NCBI RefSeq assembly: GCF_012034385.1
Contig: NZ_JAAVJB010000006.1
Location: 1-63,044 of the forward strand
DNA length: 63,044 nucleotides
Source: Streptomyces spiramenti
Lineage (GTDB): Bacteria; Actinomycetota; Actinomycetes; Streptomycetales; Streptomycetaceae
Direction: 5' to 3'
Of the stretch, positions 46,265 to 54,522 are shown piece by piece. The notes under the pieces are model-generated. The model was not told the DNA's origin. It did not search any database and saw only the letters and a program-made list of their open reading frames with translations. The position numbers were made by a program, and so were the translations under genes. Numbering within the stretch: position 1 is the first letter of the stretch; every line of letters begins with the position of its first letter.

Positions 46265-46306
46265 CGGGCGCGGCGCCCGCCACTCCGGTGGCGGGCGCCG
46301 CGCCCG
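46265..46306. terminator. Bidirectional terminator between the LolA-like gene and metE
   Basis: Perfect 19-bp stem (46265-46283 with 46288-46306) closed by a TCCG tetraloop, between two convergent genes. One of the strongest hairpins in the window. Confidence 0.88.
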
Positions 46307-46345
46307 TTCGCCGTGCCGTCGGCCGTCCCGGGCGGAGTGGAACGG

Positions 46346-46383
46346 CGAGCGGCGCGGCACGCCGTGGCGTACCGCGCCGCTCG
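46346..46383 (-). terminator. Terminator of metE
   Basis: 12-bp stem CGAGCGGCGCGG / CCGCGCCGCTCG with an inner GCC/GGC pairing, 36 bases past the metE stop. Confidence 0.75.
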
Positions 46384-46418
46384 TCCACCCGCCGGTGGAG
46401 CTCAGCGGCTCACCGGCG

Positions 46419-48737
46419 TCAGTCGGAGGACAGCGCCTCCCGCGTGCCGCGTGCGGCGGCCACCAGGTTCTCCAGCGCCGCCCGGACCTCTGGCCAACCA
46501 CGGGTCTTCAGACCGCAGTCGGGGTTGACCCACAGCCGCTCGGCCGGGATGGCGCCCAGCCCGCGCTTCAGCAGCGCGACGACCTCGTCGGCGTCGGGCA
46601 CGCGCGGCGAGTGGATGTCGTACACCCCCGGGCCGACCTCGCGCGGGTAGCCGTGCGCCGCGAGCTCGTCCGCGACCTGCATGTGCGAGCGGGCCGCCTC
46701 CAGGCTGATGACGTCGGCGTCGAGGTCGTCGATGGCCGCGATGACGTCGCCGAACTCCGCGTAGCACATGTGGGTGTGGATCTGCGTCCGAGGCTGCACC
46801 CCGGCGGTCGCCAGCCGGAACGACTCCGTCGCCCACTCCAGGTACGCCCCGTGGTCGGCCGCCCGCAGCGGCAGCGTCTCCCGCAGCGCCGGCTCGTCGA
46901 CCTGGATCACCGCGGTTCCGGCGCTCTCCAGGTCCAGGACCTCGTCCCGCAGCGCGAGCGCGACCTGCCGCGCGGTGTCGCCCAGCGGCTGGTCGTCCCG
47001 GACGAAGGACCAGGCGAGCATGGTGACCGGACCGGTCAGCATGCCCTTGACGGGCCGGTCGGTCAGCGACTGGGCGTAGGTCGTCCACGGCACCGTCATC
47101 GGCTCGGGCCGCGAGATGTCGCCCGCCAGGATCGGCGGGCGCACGTAGCGGGTGCCGTAGGACTGCACCCAGCCGTGCCGGGTCGCCAGGTAGCCGTTCA
47201 GCTTCTCGGCGAAGTACTGCACCATGTCGTTGCGTTCGGCCTCGCCGTGCACCAGCACGTCGACGCCCGCCTTCTCCTGGAAGGAGACGACCTCGCGGAT
47301 CTCGGCGGCGATCCGCTCCTCGTACCCCTTCGCGTCGATCCGCTTGGCGCGCAGGTCGGCCCGCGCCACCCGCAGCTCGTCGGTCTGCGGGAACGAACCG
47401 ATGGTGGTCACCGGCAGCAGCGGCAGCCCGAGCCGTTCGCGCTGCGCCACGGCCCGCTCGGCGTACGGCTGCGAACGCCGGACGTCGGCGTCGGTCACGG
47501 CTGCGGCACGTTCCCGCACCGCTGGGTCGTGGGTCAGCGCGGAACCGGCCCGGGACGCCAGGTCGGCTGCGTTGGCCCGCAGCAGCGCGGTGACGGTGTC
47601 GGTGCCCTCGCGCAGCGCTCGCGCCAGCGTGACGGTCTCCTCCGCCTTCTGCCGGGCGAACGCCAGCCAGCGGGAGACCTGCGGGTCGAGGTCCCGCTCG
47701 GCGGCGGCGTCCAGCGGCACGTGCAGCAGCGAGCAGGACGGCGCTACGTCCACCGAACCCGCGAGTCCGAGCAGCGTCGCCAGCACGCCGAGCGAGGCGG
47801 TCAGGTCGTTGATCCAGACGTTGCGACCGTCGATCACACCCGCGACCAGCCGCTTGTCCGGGACACCGCCCGCCGCCGCCAGCTCCCCGAGGTTGGCCGC
47901 GGCGGGACCGGTGAAGTCGATCGCCAGCCCCTCGACCGGGGACTTGGCGAGCACCGGAAGCGCGTCACCGAGCCGGTCGAAGTAGGAGGAGACCAGCAGC
48001 TTCGGCCGGTCCTCCAGCGCGCTCAGGTCACGCAACGCCCTGCCCGCAGCGTTCAGTTCGGCCGGAGTGCGGTCCTGCACGAGCGCAGGCTCGTCCAGTT
48101 GCACCCACTCCGCCCCGGCGGCCCGCAGATCCGCCAGCACCTCGGCGTAGACCGGGAGCAGCCGGTCCAGCAGGGTGATCGGTTCGAAGGAGGGGTCCAC
48201 CCCCGGCGCCGGCTTGGCCAGCAGCAGGTAGGTGACCGGGCCGACCAGCACCGGGCGGGCGGCGAGACCCTCCGCCAGTGCCTCGCGCAGCTCGGCGACC
48301 TGCTTGGTGGAATCGGCGGAGAAGACGGTGTCCGGACCCAACTCGGGCACGAGGTAGTGGTAGTTCGTGTCGAACCACTTGGTCATCTCCAGCGGCGCCA
48401 CCTCCTGGGTGCCGCGCGCCATCGCGAAGTAACCGTCCAGCGCGTCGGCGCCGACGGCCGAGCGGTGCCGCTCGGGGACGGCGCCCACCATCACGCTGGT
48501 GTCCAGGACGTGGTCGTAGAGCGAGAAGTCGCCCGTGGGGACCTCGGCGATTCCTGCTTCCGCGAGCTGCCGCCGGTTGGCCCGGCGCAGTTCCTCCGCG
48601 GTCGTCCGGAGGGCTTCGGCGGTGACCTTGCCCTTCCAGTAGCCCTCGATCGCCTTCTTCAGCTCTCGGTTCCCGCCCTGCCGGGGGTAACCGTGGACGG
48701 TCGCCCCCGCTGCCGCGGCTGCGGACTTCGGTGTCAC
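46419..48737 (-). CDS. metE: Cobalamin-independent methionine synthase
   Basis: 772-residue enzyme that transfers the methyl group of 5-methyltetrahydropteroyltri-glutamate to homocysteine. Two barrels are apparent. The N-terminal half begins with [22 protein letters not shown]; the C-terminal half (from about 420, [13 protein letters not shown]) holds the zinc ligands in [11 protein letters not shown] and [11 protein letters not shown], and the catalytic His in [13 protein letters not shown] start with AAGGAGA five bases upstream. It lies behind a cobalamin riboswitch, so it should be switched off when vitamin B12 is available for MetH. Confidence 0.96.
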   Translation of the reverse strand: MTPKSAAAAAGATVHGYPRQGGNRELKKAIEGYWKGKVTAEALRTTAEELRRANRRQLAEAGIAEVPTGDFSLYDHVLDTSVMVGAVPERHRSAVGADALDGYFAMARGTQEVAPLEMTKWFDTNYHYLVPELGPDTVFSADSTKQVAELREALAEGLAARPVLVGPVTYLLLAKPAPGVDPSFEPITLLDRLLPVYAEVLADLRAAGAEWVQLDEPALVQDRTPAELNAAGRALRDLSALEDRPKLLVSSYFDRLGDALPVLAKSPVEGLAIDFTGPAAANLGELAAAGGVPDKRLVAGVIDGRNVWINDLTASLGVLATLLGLAGSVDVAPSCSLLHVPLDAAAERDLDPQVSRWLAFARQKAEETVTLARALREGTDTVTALLRANAADLASRAGSALTHDPAVRERAAAVTDADVRRSQPYAERAVAQRERLGLPLLPVTTIGSFPQTDELRVARADLRAKRIDAKGYEERIAAEIREVVSFQEKAGVDVLVHGEAERNDMVQYFAEKLNGYLATRHGWVQSYGTRYVRPPILAGDISRPEPMTVPWTTYAQSLTDRPVKGMLTGPVTMLAWSFVRDDQPLGDTARQVALALRDEVLDLESAGTAVIQVDEPALRETLPLRAADHGAYLEWATESFRLATAGVQPRTQIHTHMCYAEFGDVIAAIDDLDADVISLEAARSHMQVADELAAHGYPREVGPGVYDIHSPRVPDADEVVALLKRGLGAIPAERLWVNPDCGLKTRGWPEVRAALENLVAAARGTREALSSD

Positions 48738-49452
48738 GAGACTCTCCTTCGCGAGTCGTGCGGAGATACGACCCCCGGGGGACCGTCTCGCGGTGCGAAG
48801 GAACGGCGCGGTGACTCCTCGCGCACGCCGACGGCGTGCGGGCGGCCCGCGTCCTCCCGACCCGCCCACGAGGGTCACCGAAGGTCGCCGCGCGCCATGG
48901 GGCGCACGGGCAGTGGCAGGTCTTCGGACTCACGGGCCCGCCGGCGCGCCTCTCGGGCACTCCGGCACCTACTGGCCGTCGCTTCCCGGACGCGTCGCGT
49001 CCAGTGCGTGTGACGGCGGTCGTTCCCGCTCACCGCTGCGGGGCAGTCCCGGATTCCCACCGGGTTCCCTCTTGCGACTCCCTGTCTGGCGGACAGGGCG
49101 AACCAGCTGCACCGCCCAGGCTAGGCGCTGCGGCGCGGCGGAACCAGAGTGCGACCGGATGACGGACGCGCCCCGTGGTGCCGGGGCGGTGCGGGCCGGT
49201 CGGGACGCACCCGCGGGCGGTCCGGCGCGTCGTACCGCCGTGGACGCCCCGGCCGGTGGGTCCGCCGGCGAGTCGGCCTCGAATCGCCGACCGCCCGGTC
49301 CGCCACGGCCGATACTCGCCGAGTGACCCGCGCTGCGGCGCGAGACACGGCGCGGAGAGCGACCGGCCCCTGCCGACCCCCCCGCACCGGCCCCACCGCA
49401 CCGGGTCGTGTGGCCGCACCGGTGCGGTCCCGACGAGACGAGAGGCCCGACG
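48738..49452. other. metE leader with riboswitch and anmK upstream region
   Basis: 715 bases between divergent metE and anmK. The part 48738-49105 is the metE leader with a cobalamin riboswitch; about 165 bases separate the B12 box from the metE start and could hold the expression platform. From 49106 to 49452 I see no gene; it should contain the metE and anmK promoters. Confidence 0.6.
48905..49105 (-). promoter_or_regulatory. Cobalamin (B12) riboswitch of metE
   Basis: Read on the minus strand, the element has the conserved order of a cobalamin aptamer: AAGAGGGAA, then GGTGGGAATCCGGGACTGCC, CCCGCAGCGGTGA, GCCAGTAGGTGCC and finally the B12 box GAGTCCGAAGACCTGCC (plus-strand 48915-48931). 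Adenosylcobalamin binding should stop metE expression, favouring the B12-dependent enzyme MetH elsewhere in the genome. Outer limits are approximate. Confidence 0.92.
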
Positions 49453-50673
49453 GTGCGCGTACTCGGCATGATCTCCGGCACCTCGCACGACGGCATCGAC
49501 ACCGCCGTCGTGCGGTTCACCCCGTACGGCACCACTCTCCACGCCGACGTGCTCCACCACGGCGAGACCCCCTACCCGGGGGCCCTGCGCGCCGAGTTGC
49601 GAGCCGCTCTCCCGCCGCGAGCGGTCACCGCCGCCGAGGTGTGCGCGCTGGACACCGGGATCGGCAGGGCCTTCGCAGCAGCCGCCCGCGTCGCGCTGGC
49701 GACGGCCCCGGCCGATCTGGTCGCCTCCCACGGCCAGACCCTGCACCACTGGGTGGCGGACGGTCGGGCGCTGGGCAGTCTCCAACTCGGCCAACCGGCC
49801 TGGATCGCCGAAGCCGCCGGGCTGCCCGTCGTCTCGGACCTGCGCGCCGCCGACCTCGCCGCCGGCGGCCAGGGCGCGCCGCTGGTACCGGCCCTGGACC
49901 GGTTGCTGCTGGCTCCCGAGGTCGAGCGGGGGCGTCGCGCCGGTGCGCTCAACCTCGGCGGCATCGCCAACCTGACGGTCCTCGCCCGGGACGCGGAACC
50001 CGCCGCCTGGGACCTCGGGCCGGCCAACGCCCTGCTGGACGCGGTCGTCACGGAGCACCCGGGCACGACGGCGACCTACGACCGGGGCGGCGAACTGGCC
50101 TCGGCGGGGACCGTGGACGAGCAGCTGCTGGCCGAACTGCTCACCGAGCCGTACTACGCGCTGGAACCCCCCAAGAGCTGCGGGAAGGAGCTGTTCCACG
50201 CGGGTCACGTGGCCGCCGCACGGGAGCGGGTCCGGCGCCGGAACGGCGTCGCCACCCCGCTGCCCACGGGCGCCGAGGGCGTGTCGGGGCTCCGCGACCT
50301 GGCGGCGACGCTCACCGCACTGACGGCCGAGGTCGTCGCCCGTGAGGTGCGCGCCGCTCGCCTCGACGTGCTGATCCTCTCCGGCGGCGGAGCCCGCAAT
50401 CCCGCGATGGCGGCGGCGATCCGCCGACGGCTTCCCGGTATCCGACCCGCCCCGTCCGAGGAGTTCGGGGTGCCGTCGGACGCCAAGGAGGCCGTCGCGT
50501 TCGCGCTGATCGGCTGGCTGACAGCGCACGGTCTGCCCGGCAACGTCCCGAGCTGCACCGGTGCCTCGGGGGAACGGGTGCTGGGCCGGGTGGGCGCCGC
50601 CCCCGGAGCCCCGCTGCCCGCGGTCCGCCGTCCGGTCCGGCGTCCCGAGCGGCTGCTCGTCGGCACGGGGTGA
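49453..50673 (+). CDS. anmK: Anhydro-N-acetylmuramic acid kinase
   Basis: 406-residue sugar kinase that cleaves and phosphorylates 1,6-anhydro-MurNAc to MurNAc-6-phosphate in cell-wall recycling. Family motifs: [16 protein letters not shown] at the start (ATP/phosphate loop), [21 protein letters not shown], and [11 protein letters not shown]. The last 45 residues form a Pro/Arg-rich tail. GTG start, since the core begins directly there. In Gram-positives the substrate comes from lytic transglycosylase action; the etherase MurQ is not in this window. Confidence 0.93.
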   Translation: MRVLGMISGTSHDGIDTAVVRFTPYGTTLHADVLHHGETPYPGALRAELRAALPPRAVTAAEVCALDTGIGRAFAAAARVALATAPADLVASHGQTLHHWVADGRALGSLQLGQPAWIAEAAGLPVVSDLRAADLAAGGQGAPLVPALDRLLLAPEVERGRRAGALNLGGIANLTVLARDAEPAAWDLGPANALLDAVVTEHPGTTATYDRGGELASAGTVDEQLLAELLTEPYYALEPPKSCGKELFHAGHVAAARERVRRRNGVATPLPTGAEGVSGLRDLAATLTALTAEVVAREVRAARLDVLILSGGGARNPAMAAAIRRRLPGIRPAPSEEFGVPSDAKEAVAFALIGWLTAHGLPGNVPSCTGASGERVLGRVGAAPGAPLPAVRRPVRRPERLLVGTG

Positions 50674-50869
50674 GGAGCCGGGCGGTGGGCGTGCGTGCAG
50701 CCGACGGGCGGCGGCCGGGGTCGGGGCGTGTCGGTCGGCTTGTCGTGGATCGGGCCGCGGCGCCTGGTGCGGCGCATCGGAAGGTGACGGGTACGAGCTG
50801 CGACGTTCCGTCGTGCGGTCCACCGCACCGGACATCGCGGGCCTTGCCGGCGCCCTTGCCAGACAGGGC

Positions 50870-51151
50870 CTAGCCGGCGCGGTGGTCGGCGGCGCCGCGC
50901 CCGGGGAGCCACTGCCGCAGCTGTTCCTCCGCGAGCGCCGCCGACGCCGCGTCGTGGACGGCACCGTCGAGCACCACGGTGCCTCGCCCTGCCTCCCGGG
51001 CCGTGGCGTGACGGTGCGCCAGCTCCTCTGCGGTCCGCACCCCCTCGGGACTCGGGGGGCCGGCTGCGCGACGGACGGAGAGCAGATCGGCCGGGGCGAC
51101 CTCCACCTCCGTGCGCACGCGGTGCAGCTGATGGTCCCGGCCGCCCAGCAC
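50870..51151 (-). CDS. Possible small hypothetical protein
   Basis: 93 residues, doubtful. The composition (LGGRDHQLHRVRTEVEVAPADLLSV, then two Ala/Glu-rich helices) is more protein-like than other frames in this stretch, and its codons are C/G-ending in the third position. No family recognised. GTG start without a clear ribosome site. It lies downstream of isocitrate lyase on the same strand. If it is not real, the 631 bases 50674-51304 hold no gene. Confidence 0.4.
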   Translation of the reverse strand: MLGGRDHQLHRVRTEVEVAPADLLSVRRAAGPPSPEGVRTAEELAHRHATAREAGRGTVVLDGAVHDAASAALAEEQLRQWLPGRGAADHRAG

Positions 51152-51304
51152 CGGGGCGAACGCGGCACGGGCGCAGGGTTGTGACGGCGGGGTCCGGGAG
51201 CGGCTTCGACCTCGCTCGCGGACGGCGGGTGCGCGCCGCCCGGCCCCGCCCGACCCCCGCCACCGGCCGGGGCGGCCGGATCGGGGGCCGGGCGACCTCG
51301 CGGC

Positions 51305-52678
51305 TCAGTGGAACTGCTGCTCCTCCGTGGAGCCGCGCAGGGCGAGTGTCTCCGCGGCCGGGTTGAGAGCCGTCGCGACGAGGTCGAAGTAACCGGTCCC
51401 CACCTCCCGTTGGTGGCGAACCGCGGTGAACCCGTGGCGCTGTGAGGCGAACTCCCGCTCCTGGAGGTCGACGTACGCGGTCATCCCCGACCGGGCGTAG
51501 CCGCGGGCCAGGTCGAACATGCCGTGGTTCAGCGAGTGGAACCCCGCCAGGGTGATGAACTGGAACCGGTACCCCATGGCGCCGAGTTCCCGCTGGAACT
51601 TCGCGATGTCGTCGTCGTCCAGCGCGGCACGCCAGTTGAACGACGGGGAGCAGTTGTAGGCGAGCATCTTGTCGGGGTACTCCGCGTGCAGCGCCTCGGC
51701 GAACTCGCGCGCCTGGGCGAGGTCCGGGGTGCCGGTCTCCATCCAGATCAGGTCGGCGTAGGGCGCGTACGCCAGGCCGCGGGAGACCACCGGTGCCATC
51801 CCGGGGCGTACCCGGTAGAAGCCCTCGGCGGTGCGCTCGCCGGTGGTGAACCGCGCGTCGCGTTCGTCCGTGTCGGTCGTCAGCAGGCTGGCCGCGAGGG
51901 CGTCGGTCCGCGCGATGACCAGCGTGGGCGTCCCGGCGATGTCCGCCGCGAGCCGGGCGGCGTTGAGCGTCCGGATGTGCTGGGAGGTGGGAACCAGCAC
52001 CTTGCCGCCGAGGTGTCCGCACTTCTTCTCGCTGGCCAGTTGGTCCTCGTAGTGGATGCCGGCCGCGCCCGAGGCGATGAGCGCCTTGGTCAGCTCGAAC
52101 GCGTTGAGGGGACCGCCGAACCCCGCCTCGGCGTCGGCGACGATCGGCACCAGCCAGTCGGTGGCGTCGCCCCCGCCCTCGGCGACGGCGATGCCGTCCG
52201 CGCGCAGCAGCGCGTTGTTGACGCGACGTACCACCCGCGGCACCGAGTCGACCGGGTACAGGCTCTGGTCGGGATAGGTCTGGCCGGCCTGGTTGGCGTC
52301 GGCCGCGACCTGCCATCCCGAGAGGTACACCGCCTGGAGCCCGGCCCTGACCTGCTGGACCGCCTGGCCCCCGGTCATCGCGCCGAGGGCGTGGACGTAC
52401 TCCAGTTCGTGGAGCTGCCGCCAGAGGCGCTCCGCGCCCCGGTGGGCGAGGGTGTGCTCCTCGCGGACGGAGCCGGACAGCCGCAGCACGTCCTCCGCGG
52501 TGTAGTCGCGGACGATGCCGTTCCAGCGGGGGTCGGTCCGCCACCGTGCGGTGAGTTCGGCGGCGCGCGTGTCCCGGCCGGCCGCCGGGGCCGGTGTGCT
52601 CGTGGGCGCCGGGGCGGGCGGTGCGGCGCTCGGGGTGCGGTCATGGTGGGGGTGCGGCCGGTGCTGTTCCTGTGCCAT
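51305..52678 (-). CDS. aceA: Isocitrate lyase
   Basis: 457-residue glyoxylate-cycle enzyme that splits isocitrate into succinate and glyoxylate, needed for growth on acetate or fatty acids. The catalytic motif KKCGH is at residues 218-222; other signatures are [12 protein letters not shown] (metal site), DQLASEKK, and [11 protein letters not shown]. An N-terminal Pro/Ala-rich extension of about 35 residues precedes the core. ATG start with GGGAGA upstream. Malate synthase is not adjacent. The long upstream leader contains repeated CACAG/CTGTG elements that may be operators. Confidence 0.96.
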   Translation of the reverse strand: MAQEQHRPHPHHDRTPSAAPPAPAPTSTPAPAAGRDTRAAELTARWRTDPRWNGIVRDYTAEDVLRLSGSVREEHTLAHRGAERLWRQLHELEYVHALGAMTGGQAVQQVRAGLQAVYLSGWQVAADANQAGQTYPDQSLYPVDSVPRVVRRVNNALLRADGIAVAEGGGDATDWLVPIVADAEAGFGGPLNAFELTKALIASGAAGIHYEDQLASEKKCGHLGGKVLVPTSQHIRTLNAARLAADIAGTPTLVIARTDALAASLLTTDTDERDARFTTGERTAEGFYRVRPGMAPVVSRGLAYAPYADLIWMETGTPDLAQAREFAEALHAEYPDKMLAYNCSPSFNWRAALDDDDIAKFQRELGAMGYRFQFITLAGFHSLNHGMFDLARGYARSGMTAYVDLQEREFASQRHGFTAVRHQREVGTGYFDLVATALNPAAETLALRGSTEEQQFH

Positions 52679-52939
52679 GGCGTCTCCCGTGGGTCGTCGC
52701 GGTGCGCGGGGCGTCGCGGTGCGGTGTGGTCGCGGTGGGTGTCGACGGGCCGGCGGTCGGCTGGGTGGGCGGTGCGAGGCCGGGTCGGCGGTGCGGGACG
52801 CAGTGGCGCGCCGCGCGGTGGCGGTGATGCGGGGGTGGCGCTGTCGCTGCTGCCGGTGTCCGCCGTTTTCGGCAGAGATGTGGTGCCGGCGTGGTGCCGG
52901 TGGCGCGCGCGGTGAACGGCACGCCGGAGCGTCGCCCAC

Positions 52940-52984
52940 CACAGTTCCGCTCTTCTGTGATGTCGCGCTCTCAACTGTGACAGT
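52940..52984. promoter_or_regulatory. Clustered CACAG/CTGTG inverted repeats, possible aceA operators
   Basis: CACAG (52940-52944) and CTGTG (52955-52959) form one inverted pair with 10 bases between; ACTGT-G-ACAGT (52974-52984) is a second, tighter palindrome. They lie about 260-310 bases before aceA. Regulators of the glyoxylate cycle could bind here; no specific one is claimed. Confidence 0.4.
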
Positions 52985-53358
52985 GGCACTGCGTGCCAGC
53001 AAGGGGTCGGTGTCAGTGAAATCCGGTCAGTTCGTCGGGGCGCCCCGACACGCGCCGCCCGACGCGTCTACCGCACCAGGCCCCGTAGGCAAGGGCCGGA
53101 GCCAAGCCTGCTCCCCGCCATGAGCCCGTCGGAGTCCGCCCGACCCGCCGAACCCCCGGTGCGGCACCCGGTGCACCCGCGCCCGCGGGGCGCGCCCGCG
53201 CGCACCGCCCGACCCCCGGGGCGCGCACCATGACACCCCGCCCGCCCGGCCTCCGCCCGCGGCCTCACCGCGTCGGGCTCCGCCCGCCCGTGCGCACCCC
53301 GTCCGTCGCGCCCTTGCCGGGCTCGGCTATCGGTGTGCGTCGGGCACGTCGGGCGCTC

Positions 53359-53379
53359 TACTCTGATTGCCTCAGGCAA
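53359..53379 (+). promoter_or_regulatory. Candidate tsaD -10 box with overlapping palindromic operator
   Basis: TACTCT (53359-53364) fits TANNNT. Three bases on, TTGCCT-C-AGGCAA (53367-53379) is a perfect 6+6 inverted repeat around one C, covering the expected transcription start. Short palindromes with TTGCC/GGCAA arms are typical of MarR-type repressor sites; the regulator itself is not in the window. Confidence 0.55.
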
Positions 53380-53395
53380 GCACGGAGGAATGGAC

Positions 53396-54475
53396 ATGCA
53401 AGGTCGCGTGGTGCTGGGCATCGAATCGTCCTGCGACGAGACGGGCGCCGGACTGGTACGGGACGGGAGGCTGCTCGGCCACGCCGTCGCCTCCAGCATG
53501 GCCGAGCACGCACGGTACGGCGGCGTCGTCCCCGAGATCGCCGCCCGCGCACACGTCCACTCCTTCAACCCGGTCGTCCAGCAGGCACTCGACCAGGCCG
53601 GGCTCACCATGTCCGACATCGGGGCCGTCGCCGTCACCACCGGCCCCGGCCTCTCCGGCGCCCTCCAGGTGGGGCTCGCCGGTGCCAAGGGCATCGCCTA
53701 CGCGCTCGACGTCCCCCTCTATGGCGTGCACCACCTCGCCGGTCACGTCGCCGCGGACACCCTGGAGCACGGGCCGCTGCCCGAGCCCTGCATGGTGCTG
53801 ATCGTCTCCGGCGGCCACACCTCGCTGCTCCTCGTCCGCGACCTCGTGCGCGACCCGATCCTCCACCTCGGCGACACCCTCGACGACGCCGCCGGCGAGT
53901 GCTTCGACAAGGTCGCGCGGGTCTTCGGCCTGCCCTATCCCGGCGGCCCCGCCATCGACCGCGCCGCCCGCGACGGCGACCGGAAGGCAGTCTCCTTCCC
54001 CCGCCCGCTGACCGGCACCCGCGACGAGCGCCACCGCTTCGCGTTCTCCTTCTCCGGACTCAAGACCGCCGCCGCCCGCTGGGCCGAGCAGCACCGAGCC
54101 GAAGGTCGCGAACTGCCCGTCGCCGACGGCGCCGCCTCCCTCCAGGAGGCGGTCGCCGACGTGCTCACCCGCAAGGCCGTCGACGCCTGCCGCGAACACG
54201 ACGTCTCCACCCTCATCGTCGTCGGCGGAGTCGCCGCCAACTCCCGGGTCCGCGAACTCGCCGAGCAGCGCTGCCGCTCCGCCGGCATCACGCTGCGCGT
54301 CCCCCCGCTCGGCCTGTGCACCGACAACGGCGCGATGATCGCCGCCGTCGGCGACCTCCTCGTCCGCTCCGGCGCCGAACCCGCCCCGCTCGACCTGTCG
54401 ATCGACCCGTCCGCGCCCCTCACCTACGCGGCGCTCACCCCCGCGGCACGCGCACCCGCCCCCGCGGCGGCCTGA
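53396..54475 (+). CDS. tsaD: TsaD-family tRNA N6-adenosine threonylcarbamoyltransferase homologue
   Basis: 359-residue ASKHA-fold protein that, in the canonical case, transfers threonylcarbamoyl to A37 of ANN-decoding tRNAs. Family motifs: [10 protein letters not shown] at the start, [16 protein letters not shown] (metal His), [18 protein letters not shown], and [17 protein letters not shown] at 53396 was chosen, seven bases after GGAGG; ATG at 53390 is too close. It lacks the usual TsaE/TsaB/RimI neighbours and is followed at once by alaS, so it is probably a second TsaD. The 48-base gap suggests co-transcription with alaS. Confidence 0.9.
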   Translation: MQGRVVLGIESSCDETGAGLVRDGRLLGHAVASSMAEHARYGGVVPEIAARAHVHSFNPVVQQALDQAGLTMSDIGAVAVTTGPGLSGALQVGLAGAKGIAYALDVPLYGVHHLAGHVAADTLEHGPLPEPCMVLIVSGGHTSLLLVRDLVRDPILHLGDTLDDAAGECFDKVARVFGLPYPGGPAIDRAARDGDRKAVSFPRPLTGTRDERHRFAFSFSGLKTAAARWAEQHRAEGRELPVADGAASLQEAVADVLTRKAVDACREHDVSTLIVVGGVAANSRVRELAEQRCRSAGITLRVPPLGLCTDNGAMIAAVGDLLVRSGAEPAPLDLSIDPSAPLTYAALTPAARAPAPAAA

Positions 54476-54522
54476 CCCGCCGCCGCCCGATCCCCCCGAC
54501 CCGCAGACGCCCGGAGCATGCC

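Larger units (their letters stand above)
52679..53395. other. Divergent control region between aceA and tsaD
   Basis: 717 bases, no credible gene. From about 52690 to 52860 the aceA-sense strand is C-rich with CAC/ACC runs and relatively poor in G. From 52940 to 52984 there are CACAG/CTGTG inverted elements. The stretch 53060-53320 is GC-rich without features. From 53336 to 53395 lies the tsaD promoter with a palindromic operator. Confidence 0.55.

Noticed and set aside
53013..53300. Small minus-strand frames near the tsaD promoter
   Set aside because: Low-complexity Arg/Gly/Ala sequence, no ribosome site, and position inside a control region.
53230..54522. Long open frame running into alaS from upstream
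   Set aside because: It lies in another frame across tsaD and is Arg/Pro-rich noise; the AlaRS domain begins at the TTG at 54523 with its own ribosome site.
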